Assembly: GCA_003952965.2 (NCBI GenBank)
Contig: CM025849.1
Coordinates: 26,483,863 to 26,547,862, forward strand
Reading direction: 5' to 3'
DNA: 64,000 bases
Source of the DNA: Morella rubra
Taxonomy: Eukaryota; Streptophyta; Magnoliopsida; Fagales; Myricaceae
Every line of letters starts with the position of its first letter. The stretch's first letter is position 1. The notes under the pieces are model-generated. The model saw only the letters and a program-made list of their open reading frames with translations, was not told the origin of the DNA and ran no database searches. This document shows, piece by piece, positions 44,510 through 55,936 of the stretch. The translations under genes were made by a program, and so were the position numbers.

Positions 44510-46091
44510 TTACCCTTTTTCAACATTACCAATAATTTGATGGAGAGGATGGCTCTTGACGTACTTCCAAGACTTTGGTAGATCATCATCATCTTGTTGA
44601 GACTCTTCTTGAGGCTCTTGAGGTTCTTGCTCTTGCACAAGTGCCTCTCCCTTGTCTTTTTCAATTGTAAGCTTATCAACCCCTTTGTTAAGATCTACAA
44701 TATCTTCATCATCTTTTCTCATAAGATTGTTAGATTCATCAAAAACAACATGAACTGATTCTTCAACAACTAAGGTGCGTTTATTAAAAACACGATAAGC
44801 TTTGCTAGAAGTTGAATAACCAAGAAATATACCTTCATCCGCTTTTGCATCGAACTTACCCAAATTGTCCTTGTTGTTGTTGAGCACAAAACATTTACAA
44901 CCGAAAACATGAAAATAACCAATGTTGGGTTTTCTATCATTCCATAGCTCATAAGGGGTTTTCTTGAGAATAGGCCTAATCATGCAACGGTTCATAACAT
45001 AACAACTTGTGCTAACTGCTTCAGCCCAGAAATAATCAGGCAAGTTGTTTTCACAAAGCAAGGTTCTAGCCATTTCTTCAAGAGTCCTATTTTTCCTCTC
45101 TACAACACCATTTTGTTGAGGAGTTCTAGGAGCCGAGAAGTTATGGTTAATACCATTTTCTCCACAAAACATTTCAAAGGAGGAATTTTCAAATTCTTTA
45201 CCATGGTCACTCCTTATGCTAGAAATAGCAAAACCTTTTTCATTTTGAATTCTCTTGCTAAGTTTTTCAAAAGCATGAAAGGCCTCATCTTTATGAGCTA
45301 GGAATAGAACCCATGTGAATCTACTGAAATCATCAACAACAACAAAGCCATAACGTTTGCCACCCAAACTCAATGTTCGGGTTGGACCAAATAAGTCCAT
45401 GTGTAGGAGTTGAAGTGGTCTAGAAGTGGACACAATATTTTTGGTTAAAAGATATTTTGGTTTGTTTGCCCTTTTGACATGCTGCACAAATTTTATCCTT
45501 TTCAAAAGAGAGATTAGGCAAACCCGAAACAAGATTCCGTTTGGCAAGTTTAGAAATCAGGTCCATGCTTGCATGAGCAAGCCTTCTATGCCACAACCAG
45601 CTGTCTTTATCATTTAGAGCTGAAAAACATTTTATATTTTCTGAGGAGATGCTCTCTAAATGAACAATGTACACATTTTCAAATCTATGTCCAACAAACA
45701 AGACTTTCTTGCTTTCAATATTTTCAACAAGGCACATTGATGATTCAAAAATGACTCGGTTTCCCTTGTCACACAATTGACTGATGCTTAGGAGATTATG
45801 CTTTAAACCTTTGACAAGAAGAACATTTTCAATTGTGGGATTAGGATACGTACCAATGCTTCCAACACCAAGTATCTTTCCTTTTCCATTGTCACCAAAT
45901 GTAACTGAGCCCTTATCCTTAAGACAAAAGGAGTTGAACCAACTTTTGTCTCCGGTCATGTGCTTGGAGCATCCACTATCAAGTACCCAATGTTCCTTGA
46001 TGTCTTTGGACTCCAAGTATTCCTGCAAAAAAGGATCAGCTCTTGATCTTTGGTACCCAAACCTTTTTGGGTCCATTGGTATTAGATACAA
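44510..46091 (-). pseudogene. SIRE-like Copia protease and integrase region
   Basis: Minus strand: VLDSGCSKHMTGD (protease), SWLWHRRLAHASMDLISK (pre-integrase zinc region), PLQLLHMDLFGPTRTLSLGG, DDFSRFTWVLFLAHK and TPQQNGVVERKNRTLEEMAR (integrase core) and a C-terminal acidic tail. Well preserved, though part of a broken fossil. Confidence 0.9.
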
Positions 46092-46149
46092 ATTCCTTTA
46101 TCTTATCTTTTTGAATCCATACAAATTTGATCCCGTGAGTAGATCCTTT

Positions 46150-47581
46150 TCTAGTTGGACATGTGTGTGAGATGTGTCCATGCTTTCCACAAAAATTACA
46201 CATAAGGAAAGGTGTTGATGATTTAATAATTACATCAGAATATAACTTTTGATATCCACTTGAATCATAGCCAATTCCGCTTTTGTTGAAACAACATTTT
46301 TGTGAACCAAGGAGAATATCAAGGTTTCTTTACCTTGAGTAAATCTTGCAAGATCTTGGGTAAGAGAGTCAATTTTTCTTTTTAACTCAATATTTTCTGA
46401 TTTCAAAACATGTGACTCATCTTGTATTATTTTTTCATTTTCTTTTGTGTCACTTGCAAGATTCTCTTCAAGAGAAACAACTTGGTATTTCAAAGCATCA
46501 TTTTGTTGTACAAGTACATCAAGATTCTTTTTAATACAACAATACTTTGAAAATATTCTTTTCAACTCAACATGTTGTTCATCAAAAGCATCTTGTAATT
46601 CCTCAAAAGTAAAAGAGTAAATTGAAGATCTTTGTACCTCATCTTCGTTATCCTTTGCCATGAAGCAAAGGTTTGCAACTTCTTCATCGCTCTCACTATT
46701 ACTTTCATCGGATTCTCCCCATGCAGCTAAGAATGCTTTCTTTTTATCTTTGAAATCCTTGGACTTCTTGTGTGTCTCAACATTGGGCATTCCGACTTTA
46801 TGTGGCCCGGCTTCTTGCATCCGAAGCAATAATTTCATTCTTTTTGCTGCTATCACCTTTGTAATTTGTTTTTCTTGAAAATCTTTTATCCCTTGTTTCT
46901 TACGGAAGAACTTCTTGAATCTTTTAGTGAATAGAGCCATTTCCTCATCATCCTCAGAGGATTCATCCTCACTAGAGTATGTGGCCTTTAGGGCTACACC
47001 CCTTTTTCCTTTTCCTTCGTCTTCATCTCCCTTAACTTGATTCATCTCATGGGTCATGAGAGATCCCATGAGCTCGTCCAAAGAGAGCTTTGTCAAGTCC
47101 TTAGCTTCTTGAATTGCAGTGACCTTGGGTTCCCAAGCTTTAGGAAGACACCTGAGAATCTTTCTTACCATTTCATCGTTAGTGTATCTTTACCAAGAGA
47201 TTTAAGCCCATTTATGATATCAGTAAAACGAGTAAACATAGAAGAGATAGATTCATCAGATCTCATCTTAAAGAGCTCATAGCTATGAACAAGCATGCTA
47301 ATCTTGCTTTCTTTTACCTGATTCGTACCTTCATGGGATACTTGAAGTTTATCCCAAATTTTTTTTGCAGTATCGCATCCAGAGATACGATTGAACTCAT
47401 TTGAATCGAGAGAACAATATAGAACATTCATAGCCTTAGAATTTAGGGACATGAGCTTAAGATCATTCTCATCAAAATCTTTCTCTTCCTTGAGCTTTCC
47501 ATCGGCTCCTTGGGGAAATCGAGGACCTCTTGAAATGATTCTCCACAGATCATAATCAACGGCTTGGATGTAGATTCTCAT
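46150..47581 (-). pseudogene. SIRE-like Copia gag region
   Basis: Minus strand: AVDYDLWRIISRGPR at the start, MNVLYCSLDSNEFNRISGCD, AKKIWDKLQVSHEGT, then RKILRCLPKAWEPKVTAIQE and LSLDELMGSLMTHEM, long coiled-coil stretches and a CNFCGKHGHISHTC zinc knuckle near 46150-46200. The acidic, extended gag tail is typical of SIRE. Interrupted. Confidence 0.9.
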
Positions 47582-47712
47582 CCTTGCCTTCCAATAGTTA
47601 TAGGAGGTTCCATTAAATGAGGGAGGTCAATTTGTCGACTGCCCTTCAGCTAAGGAGGTGCTAACTAGGGTTGTCATTTAAAAAAATATCTAACCTCAAC
47701 TCTGATACCAAT

Positions 47713-48717
47713 TGAGAGGAAAAAACAACCCAAGAGGGGGGGTGAATTGGGTTTTATAAAAACTTTTATCCTTTTTCTTATAAAACCGAATATGCAGAGA
47801 CCCCTTTCTAAAGAGCAAGAGAGTAGATCTATATAATCAAGGACTATAATGAAGAATAAAAGGAATAGATAAACAAGCACAACAAATAGATATCAACAAT
47901 AAATAGAGATAAGGGTAGAGAGATGACACTGTGACTTTTAGGTGGTTCGGCCAACACTTGCCTACGTCCACCCCAAGGCTATTGACTTCCTTGGGCTTTC
48001 TTCACTATCTTCCAAATAGTAAGTACACCTTAGCTTCCGGGTGCTAAGGAACCTTTACAAAGTATTTTTTGAGCTTACACTTTAACTCACTCTCACAAAT
48101 CCTCAGAGGATTTCTTCTACCCAACAAGTAGGACAAGTGTTTTCCCAAACACTCACATGTTTTTCAAGAATGGGTATAAAAGGAATCTTAGTAAAGGCTT
48201 TTTAAGCTGAATAAACAAGTATGAAGTACTGAGGTGTGCAAAGAGACAAGATTCACAAAGAAAGCAACAGTATTTGCAGGTGGGAGTACAAGCTTTCTTG
48301 GTTGGTGGAGCTTCTTTCTTCTTCAAAGCTTTTTCTCTCTCTAGAAATTAGGGCAAGAGTTAATAGCGCACACTTCCACCTTTTCTCTCTCCATCTTCTT
48401 CTATTTAAAGCTCCTAGGGCACCAAGGGTCTTCTTGTAAAGTTTGAGTGCCGTTGGAGGTCATTTGAGACAATTTGAAGACTTTTGGAAGAGTTGACGTC
48501 GCTTCTAGGATATCTGCAAAATCGCACAATGTGTCGACACATTGATGGTATGTGCTGACACATTAGAACTTGGCCTGGAAATAAACTCTCGGGTGTTAGT
48601 TCAATGTGTTGACACTATGGCTCAATGTGTCGACACTTCCAACACTTAGTCAAAAAACATTTTGAATGACCTGAAAAATAAACTCTCGGGTAGTAGTTCA
48701 ATGTGTCGACACTATGG
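47713..48717 (-). repeat. Upstream (5') LTR of the SIRE-like element
   Basis: TGAGAGGAAAAAACAACCC start, next to the Met-tRNA primer site. It matches 39077-40080 with only scattered differences, so the insertion is young. It ends where the CACTA sequence resumes at 48718. Confidence 0.88.
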
Positions 48718-50099
48718 AAGGTGAGTGTGTAAGCTTAATGCTAAATGTGTATCCGAAGGAAAAAAGAGATTCCATCAAAATTTCTAAACACATTTGTCAC
48801 AATTGCTGAACCAATTACGCATATTACGAATATTGTAAACTCAAACTGTCCATAACATGGACAATTCAAGAATTACACGGAGTTCGTTATCCGAACTCCG
48901 TGTAATTCTTAAACGGGACTAAGGCTAATGGATGTATTAAACATAATAGCAAAAACCATTTGGACGGAGTACCAACCATCCAAACAAAAAATATAGCATT
49001 CAGACGCCCATAACAACTCATCCGAAGCAAGAAAAGGTGTCCGGATAGCAATTGTCGAACAACACAGTTTTTCGACAAAAAGATGCCAAAATCCAGCCAA
49101 AAACATGCCAAAATCAACCCAAATAACAAACAATGCAATATAAACACATCACAACCAACCCTAAACTCCTTTGCTATAATTTTTTGCCCTAAAATTTCGA
49201 AAAACACATGCTTTCGTATATTAAAATACATGCTTTTCATCCTAAAACAAAAAATTTAAAACCCACTAACCTCAAATGCAATCCAATATGAAATAAATGA
49301 GTTGCTCCTTCCACACCTATTCAATGAGGTTGGATGCCAAAAATCAGCTCCCCTCATCTCCTCTTGCTCAAATCTCTAGTTTTCTAAGGATTTCCCCTCT
49401 TTTCTAAACTGTTTGTGATTTTGCATCTTTCATATGCATGAAAACCATTCGGAACGCATAAAATAGAGTTCGAATGCTTACGTGTATTAGTTTTCGAGGG
49501 AATTATTGCTGCCTAAAATTTTGTATTCGTCTGCATGATGTTGCACGCATTTGAACGCTATCTTACAATTCACAACGCCATTTTAGTAATCCTCAAACGA
49601 CAACGTCTGGTCATAAACGAACACGTTCGGATGGGACAACATTGTTTGAACGTTATCTAATATTTCACGACACCATTTTAGAAATACCCAGACGATAGCA
49701 TCTGACCATAAACAACAACGTCCAGACAATATATTCGTCTAATTGATCTCTTACATTTCATGAAGTTGTTTGTAAATCCCCAAATGACAGCGTCTCAACA
49801 AAACAATTGTGAACGGAAGTGTCCCGATTGTATTTATAACCGTTCGGACGGTGCGTTTTATATAATACGACACCGTTCAAGCTTACAGTAAACAGTCCAA
49901 CATTTTTCAGTCCGTCCAAACAGTTTTTTATGATCTATTTTTTTAAGCTTATACAATTCAATTTATTACCAAGTTTTAAATAACCATGTTATTTAATAAT
50001 ATAAATAACCTTAACGTGTTAAGTTCTAATAAATAGTTTCTTTTTAAGGAATGTAACGAAATATATCAAATATCCTCAAAACATAATAAAAAAATAAAC
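48718..50099. other. CACTA internal and subterminal-type sequence without genes
   Basis: AT-rich with scattered GTTCGGAC/GTCCGGA-type words (about 48960, 49040, 49440, 49625, 49845-49870). No reading frame has a family signal. It contains ACGGAGTTCGTTATCCGAACTCCGT-like inverted sequence at 48876-48902, a perfect-looking palindrome around TTATC. Confidence 0.6.
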
Positions 50100-50450
50100 G
50101 TCATAATAAAACTAAATAAAGATAGACTACTCCTCATCATCATCCGCGAGTTTTAGAACCACACGAACTTTTTGAAGGTGCTCCTTTATCACCACAACCC
50201 ACTGAGTCAGGGAAAATAACTCTACACTGGTTGCCACGCCTTCATGACCTCTTGAACCGCAGTGACCTCCTTCTCCAACCCGAAGTCCATGTCCGTGACC
50301 TTATGCTCCAAAGTTATCAGCCGACCATTGATACTCGTCACCATCTCATGGGTGGGCAACATGATCAACTGCATCCGCTGAGTCAGCTATGACATCATAT
50401 CATCCACCCAACTCGGTCGCTGTGCACCAACTCCCTGGGTCGAGGATTGT
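50100..50450 (-). pseudogene. CACTA-borne coiled-coil remnant
   Basis: The minus strand reads VDDMMS, a stop, LTQRMQLIMLPTHEMVTSIN, GRLITLEHKVTDMDFGLEKE and VTAVQEVMKAW, a heptad-rich stretch following the PTTA-like part at 50640-51309. Probably the C-terminal half of that protein. Decayed. Confidence 0.5.
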
Positions 50451-50639
50451 CCAGGATCCTGCTCTTCCATTGCCTCTTCAGGCTGCTCCTATCGTCTACC
50501 TCTAGCTACCAGAGCGGCATACAGCGCTCAACATGTCTAGGCCATCGATTTAGAGAGCGTTGTCTTGTTGATCGACCCAAGTGGAACCACCCTCGGCTCG
50601 TTAGCACCCTCGGGTACCAGCAAGGCATGAAGGAATTGG

Positions 50640-51309
50640 GTCAGAAGAATCCCGTGCGGCAAATGGACTGGTAGATGTATGATGCCATATCAACAGGTAG
50701 CCCCTGTACAACTACCAGGTACATGAACTCGGCCCCGCTATAAGACAGCTCCATGGTGTGCTTCTTCGGGTCGATGGCGGAGCATAGGATCAGGTGCATG
50801 ATATGCCAAAAAGGAAGCAACTGCCTGTGTATCATGTAGCTTCCCTCCAAAATAGTTTTATCCTCGCCCACATAGTCCGAAAAACCTTGGCCTTAGTAGG
50901 CCGGCCCTCCTCGCTCAATGGCAGGTTTGGAAATGCTATCAAATCCCTCTCGTAACTCAAGAATCTCGCTAGCTCTTCTGGCGAGAATGTGATCTAAACG
51001 TTACGGACAATACCTCCATACTAGGCTCCTCGAGGTTCCTCGCCCATAATATGGCACAATAAAACTCCCGCACAATGTTCTTCAATGCATAGCCGGTCAT
51101 ATGGATTAACGGAACCCAACCTACATGCTTCACCACCTTCAGAAAACGTCCGACCCTCAAATGTAGAGATATCTGCTAACTTAATGTTCCGCTCGACAAC
51201 AATCGAGCAGGACATAATGATTGTATATGCTGCTCCAACGTTAAAGCTAGAGCGAAAGGTTGCTCGTCATAAGCCTGCTGCTGGTACGTACGCTTGCTCA
51301 TTTTTTTAG
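50640..51309 (-). pseudogene. PTTA-like plant transposon protein remnant
   Basis: Pieces on the minus strand: MSKRTYQQQAYDEQPFALAL (start), LRVGRFLKVVKHVGWVPL and MTGYALKNIVREFYCAIL, a region ending VLSVTFRSHS, and GSYMIHRQLLPFWHIMHLIL with IDPKKHTMELSYSGAEFMYL. Spacing of a V-x-x-F-Y block, an x-V-T-F block and an H-x-L-x-P-x-x-H block follows the plant transposon protein domain also seen at 22676-23125. Frames change several times and stops occur, so it is dead. Confidence 0.65.
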
Positions 51310-51779
51310 AATCTGCACAAAAGCGTTCGTACGGTTTAAATGGGGTTTGCACGGTTAGACAGCCGTCCGAACACAAAGTAAAACCGTTCGGACACCATAA
51401 GAACATCATCGTATCTGTTTTGATAGTCTACAAAGCGTCTGAACAGCTTTGGATAGACGTCCGAACCAAAAATAGATAAGAAAACTATTAACTTTAACAT
51501 TCAAATGTCTGGACTACACTGAAAATGCGTCCGGACACAAGCAAAATGACAATGTATCCCTATAGGGATACTATCAGGCATCCAAAAAGCAATAGGTAGA
51601 TGTCCGTACATATAACAATAAAGAAAACTATTCAAATTTAATTAACATAATTAATATAAAATATCAAACAAACATAATCCAAATACCGAATGAAAAACAC
51701 AATCATAATGTCTAGTATAAGTTGGAGACAGTCCTTCTAATGATAAATAAATAATAGTGATAAAGCATAAACAGGAGAC

Positions 51780-52092
51780 TAGTCCAAATCACAAGCTGGC
51801 TCATCCAGATCTTGTCCAAGGCTGTCACGAACATCATAAATGCTACACCATATTATCCACTTCTGACGAGTGTCTGTAGCTGTATCGAAACGGTATGGAT
51901 AGACTGGGACAACTGAGACAATTGTTCTCTCACAGACTAGTCAAGCGGCATTGAAGCTCCATGTAAAATGAATGCGTCAGCTCCACTATAGCCCGAATAC
52001 TCTTTCTCAACTCTACTAAAAAAGTGTCCACCCAAGCTGGTCGCTCAGTCTATCCCCTGACATCAATGACACTTCTCCCAAAACATTCCATG
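51780..52092 (-). pseudogene. CACTA-borne coiled-coil protein remnant (second copy)
   Basis: Inverse counterpart of 17034-17422. The minus strand gives MECFGRSVIDVRG, a stop, PAWVDTFLVELRKSIRAIVE and MELQCRL, then degenerate sequence ending near SGLVSCLCFITII. It confirms that the small gene belongs to this CACTA family. It has more stops and frame changes than the first copy. Confidence 0.6.
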
Positions 52093-52975
52093 GTCAATCT
52101 AGCAAAAACCGCCCGAACATAAGCACAAACCGTTTGCAAAAACGTCAAACTGCGTCGTTTAAATTCTAAGATGTTCGAACATCAAAATACCATCTGGACA
52201 TACAAAAAAAATAGTCTGAATAGTTGTAAAGAACCGTCCGCACGGTGATTTGTTGAACACAACCTAAACAGCATAATTTGATGAATGCAAATAAGGACGG
52301 TATTGAATTGAAATGCATGAAATTGAGAAGCAAACTCACGAAGAATGTTTTACCAAATTTTTTTAGAGATATTCAACGGGTAGTGAAAACGTTTGGGAGA
52401 AAAGTTTGAGAGAACAGAGTGAGTTTGTGATTTTGATAAAGTTTGGCCGATTTAATGTGCTCAGGAAGCGTACGAACGGTATTTAAGGTGTGCGACGCCA
52501 CTCAACAGTTATATTGACATGTGGCCTAATCAAATTCAACGTCATTAAATATGTAGATTCGAAAAACTTTAGAACTCCAGATGTCCGGATGATGTCTTTG
52601 TCGGGACGATTTTGACATCAAGTGTTAGAGGTTTTGTAATGTGGAACCACATGATTCGCGAAAAAGCTTTCACACTGTGCAGACTTGTTTCAAGCGTCCG
52701 GACGTATGTAATTTTCTGCCGTTGGAACGCTAATCCTTGTGTCCGGACGTGGTTGTTCATGATGATTGTTAATTTCTCACAATGTGCTAACGATTATTAC
52801 TCATTAGGCAAGGTTTGTTCGGAAGATGTGTAAAGAACGCTTGGATGATATTGTAGAAATTGTGAATTCTCATCAACACACCAGCAAAGCGTCCGAACGG
52901 TTTACTTTTGCTGTCCGGACGATTTTTATGTATTTGTGATGATTTTTACCGTCACTCATTCGCAACGAGGGTATG

Positions 52976-53385
52976 TATTTGTGATGATTTTTATGTATCA
53001 TTAGCCTAAAATCAAGGATTTGGTTAATGAGCCCAATGAACTATTAATGCCTAATAATCGACTCGTACTAGCTATGTGCCTCTTCTAAATTCTGTTCTTC
53101 TCTAGGGAGGGAGTGGGGTAGTGTTTTAATTAGCTTCTCATGTACAAGGGCCGGGGTGAAACTCATTTCCAAATCAATATTGGAGCAAGAACTCCCTAGC
53201 CATGGACCTTATTAAACAATTATAAGAAAGAACCATCTATATATATATATTTAGAAAAATTGTTGCTAATTAATTTTCCAAAAATGCATACGGGAGCTTG
53301 AATATCAATCCAAGTCAAATTAAATGATTGGTATGCCTTTCCACTCGTGGCTTTGGTCACGTGCAATATATATATATAACCTCAC
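52976..53385 (+). repeat. Tandem unit U5: upstream region of a lost RNase copy
   Basis: GGATTTGGTTAATGAGCC, TATTAATGCCTAATAATCG, CCTTATTAAACAATTATAAG, ATTGTTGCTAATTAATTTTC and ATGCATACGGGAGCTTG match 29565-29862 of U3. About 110 bp around 53095-53205 are present here and absent in U3. It ends at a TATATATATATA run, after which viral sequence begins, so the RNase gene is missing. Confidence 0.85.
53295..53375 (+). promoter_or_regulatory. Promoter-like module, copy 4
   Basis: TTGAATATCAATCCAAG, CAAATTAAATGATTGGTATG, TTTGGTCACGTGCAA and a TATATATATA run, in the order of copy 3 (29755). The downstream gene is replaced by pararetroviral sequence. Confidence 0.45.
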
Positions 53386-54500
53386 GTATGGTGATCTTGT
53401 TAGTACCATTAACAAAGAAGGTCTAAAGATGTGTATTAACATGAAGATTAGTAATCAACTTAGCAAAGATAGGAGAAAGCTAAGGATGAAATGGGTAATT
53501 TCTACGAATAGTATGGTCTACCTCCCACAGCACCATCACATAGGAAACACCAGAAGGACAGGTCCTCCTTCAAAAAGTCTAACAAATACCACAAACGATC
53601 CTTTAGGAAGTATACTACTCCTGAAGATAGTATTAATACCATCACTAACACCTTGACCTATGGTTTCATCAAAGATCAGGTAACCTGCTTCTTCATGCTG
53701 AACTGCATAACGAATCAAATCACGATCTTCTTCTGTGAGATACTTTCCCACCATTGTAAAGAGCCAGTGAAACCGAAGATGATTAACTCAACAACTTCAG
53801 GATGACTAAGTGATTGGTTGACTAAGTAGCTATTTTCTACCATGGTCATGTGCTGGAGTTTGTTGAGGATTTCCTGCTCAGATAAGCCATCAATATTCCA
53901 TTCATATAACTTATCTGAAGAGACAGAGAATTGACTATGAAAATTCCTTTCTTCGAATTGAAGATCAGAGGAGTTGATTTACTATACTAGTTCTTGTTAA
54001 GGAACATAGGATTAGGACGACGAGTGTGGATCCTATTGACTTCTAATTGTTTGAACTGGTCTTCTATTTCACTAATTTGGTGTTCTGTATCAGGATCCAA
54101 TGTAGGTTCTATGTCTACTTGATTAAGAGCACCTATTTGAAGATTAGAAGAGGGTTTTTTTACCTTCCGATTTACTAGGATCAGTTGGGACTAATTCCCT
54201 TAACATCTGATTGACTTTACTAAGGGTTGTCTAATTTGGAGAGAAGACCTAACCCTACGGGTTTACTGGATAACTGAATTAAAGGTTTCTCAGTTATGGG
54301 AGATTGACCATCTAGCTTAAGTTCAATCTTGTCTAACTGATGACCTATGGTTATATCTTCTTGGAGTTCATATTCTTCTTCATTTGCTATACCTAGAATG
54401 GGTGGAGTGGAACCAGATGACCTAGAACTCGTGGAAGAAGTGGATCTAAACATCCTATTCATGTTTAACTTCCGGACACAAGAATCAAACTAAAACAAAC
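53386..54500 (-). mobile_element. Endogenous caulimovirid fragment, rearranged duplicate
   Basis: 53640-54350 repeats 61704-62430 in the same orientation with high similarity. 53386-53635 repeats 61200-61450 in the opposite orientation, so two viral pieces meet head to head at about 53637. The end (54340-54480) departs from the other copy and encodes, on the minus strand, a serine-rich stretch (FRSTSSTSSRSSGS). Such inverted junctions are usual for endogenous pararetroviruses. It is a broken fossil. Confidence 0.8.
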
Positions 54501-54718
54501 AAAGTAATAAACCTACAATAAACTATCTAAGCTTCAACCTTGCGACTCAACAAACCTAAATGGACATATCCTCTCATGCCCATCACTCAGGCCTCTCCTG
54601 GGACTTACTGTTTGGAACTCTGGACTCGCTGTTAAGTATGCTTCTAGACTGCTAAGGTTGGGGTTTAACTTAGATGGGACAGGAAATTTATTAAGAAGCT
54701 TGAAGTAAAGTGACGAAT
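54501..54718. other. Unassigned stretch between viral fragment and solo LTR
   Basis: 218 bp with no repeat partner that I can find in the window and no coding signal. Probably viral non-coding sequence, because viral sequence lies on the left and possibly also beyond the solo LTR on the right. Confidence 0.3.
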
Positions 54719-55936
54719 GTAAATCCTAGGATTAAGGCAAACCCAAGAGGGAGGGTGAATTGGTTTCCAAACTTTTTCTTTTAACCCCTAAAGTCGTGTT
54801 TGCAAAGTAAACTAATTTTGCACAAGTATATTGATGCAACAAGTAAATAAGTGCTAAATGTAAAGAGTAGGGTTAGAGAAGCAAACACGAGATTTTTAGG
54901 TGGTTCGGCAAACCCGCCTACATCCACCCTCAAGCTCCTTCACCGAGCCTTGAGGTTTTCCACTATCTTCAAATAGTGTACACTCTAGCTTCGGTGCTAG
55001 AGAACAAGTATTTTTCTCGGGCTTAACACTCAAAACCCACCCAAGTGGTTTTTCAGGCTCACCACTCAAACCTAACAGCTTGAGATATACCCTCTCTAAG
55101 CTTCTTCTTTAGTGAAAACCTCACTAAAGGAAACACCTCTCTTGATATAAAGATTGAAGAACAAACTCTCTCAAAGAGTAGATATGAAATTGGAAAGCTC
55201 TATCTCTTGATTCACACAAAGACAAGGATATGAAAGTGTGTTTGTGTGAATGATATGAGAAATATGGAATATGAAGGTTTGATATATTTCTCAAGTGATC
55301 TAAATGATATGTGGTCGATCTCTCTTATTTTGGACGTTATGAAGGTGTATTTAGGCCACATATGAAAAATAGTTTATAGCCGTTGGGGGTCGTTTAAAAC
55401 GAGCGGGTCGACCTACATGAACTGGTCGATTTCAAGTTACCGTTATCCAACAATCATAATGTCAGAGCTCAACGGATCTTTTCAAAATCAACCGGTCGAC
55501 CGCTATACCAAGATCGAAGACCGGTCGACCACTTCAGCTCGACCTCCTCAACTTAAGCACATCCGATTCATTAAAACCACATTTTTGACCTCTTTGAAAC
55601 ACCAATTTTAAAGACTTACTTCCCATAAGTATAAGAAAGGTTTGGGAGTTTGATTGGGGTGTTTTGAAACCTTTAAAATTTTAATCTTTCAAACAAAAAA
55701 AAACGGTTTATGCACATTTTGAAAGATATGCAAGTGAGTGCTTCAAATCCTTGTCAAAAGTGAAACTAAGAGTTACAAGATTATACCCTATGTCTTGAAT
55801 CTTCACTTTTTGAGCTCTTTCATCTTCTTGTCTTTGGCTCTTTGATAAAAATATTTTCTCTTTGAAGATGTCCATTTTGAAAACTTAATCCATTTATTGA
55901 AATCATCAAAATATCGATTGTGAACAAAAGCCAACA
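54719..55936 (-). mobile_element. Solo LTR of a second SIRE-like Copia family
   Basis: GGCAAACCCAAGAGGGAGGG, TAGGTGGTTCGGCAAACC, CTTCGGTGCTAGAG and the end AAAAGCCAACA correspond in order to the LTR parts of the SIRE-like element at 39077. The sequence is clearly different, and it carries ACCGGTCGACC palindromes (55410-55535) in place of TGTGTCGACACA. Only one LTR is present. The exact left border (54711-54719) is uncertain. Confidence 0.75.

Larger units (their letters stand above)
39077..48717 (-). mobile_element. Copia LTR retrotransposon, SIRE/Maximus-like, with extra ORF region
   Basis: The element is about 9.6 kb on the minus strand. It has two highly similar LTRs (39077-40354 and 47713-48717), a Met-tRNA primer site beside the upstream LTR (TTGGTATCAGAG, 47701-47712) and a purine tract beside the downstream LTR (AAAAAGGGGGAG, 40355-40369). 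Blocks in order: gag, zinc knuckle, protease, integrase, RT, RNase H, and an additional region between pol and the 3' LTR as in SIRE elements. The strong LTR similarity points to a young insertion. The coding part is broken in several places. It is nested in the CACTA element 36426-52975. Confidence 0.93.
36426..52975. mobile_element. CACTA element, GTCCGGAC subterminal family, interrupted by a SIRE-like Copia
   Basis: Starts CACAACAAGAAAAATGACTT (a CACTA-type end with a changed fourth base), followed by GTCACC words and GTTCGGAC/GTCCGAAC repeats (36600-37020). On the minus strand come TNPA-like exons (37330-38100) and a TNPD remnant (38430-39036). After the nested Copia element (39077-48717) the CACTA continues with GTCCGGAC-type repeats, a PTTA-like remnant (50640-51309) and a coiled-coil remnant (51780-52092). 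The right terminus is missing; at about 52975 tandem-unit sequence starts. The right part is the inverse of 15926-18106. Confidence 0.8.
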
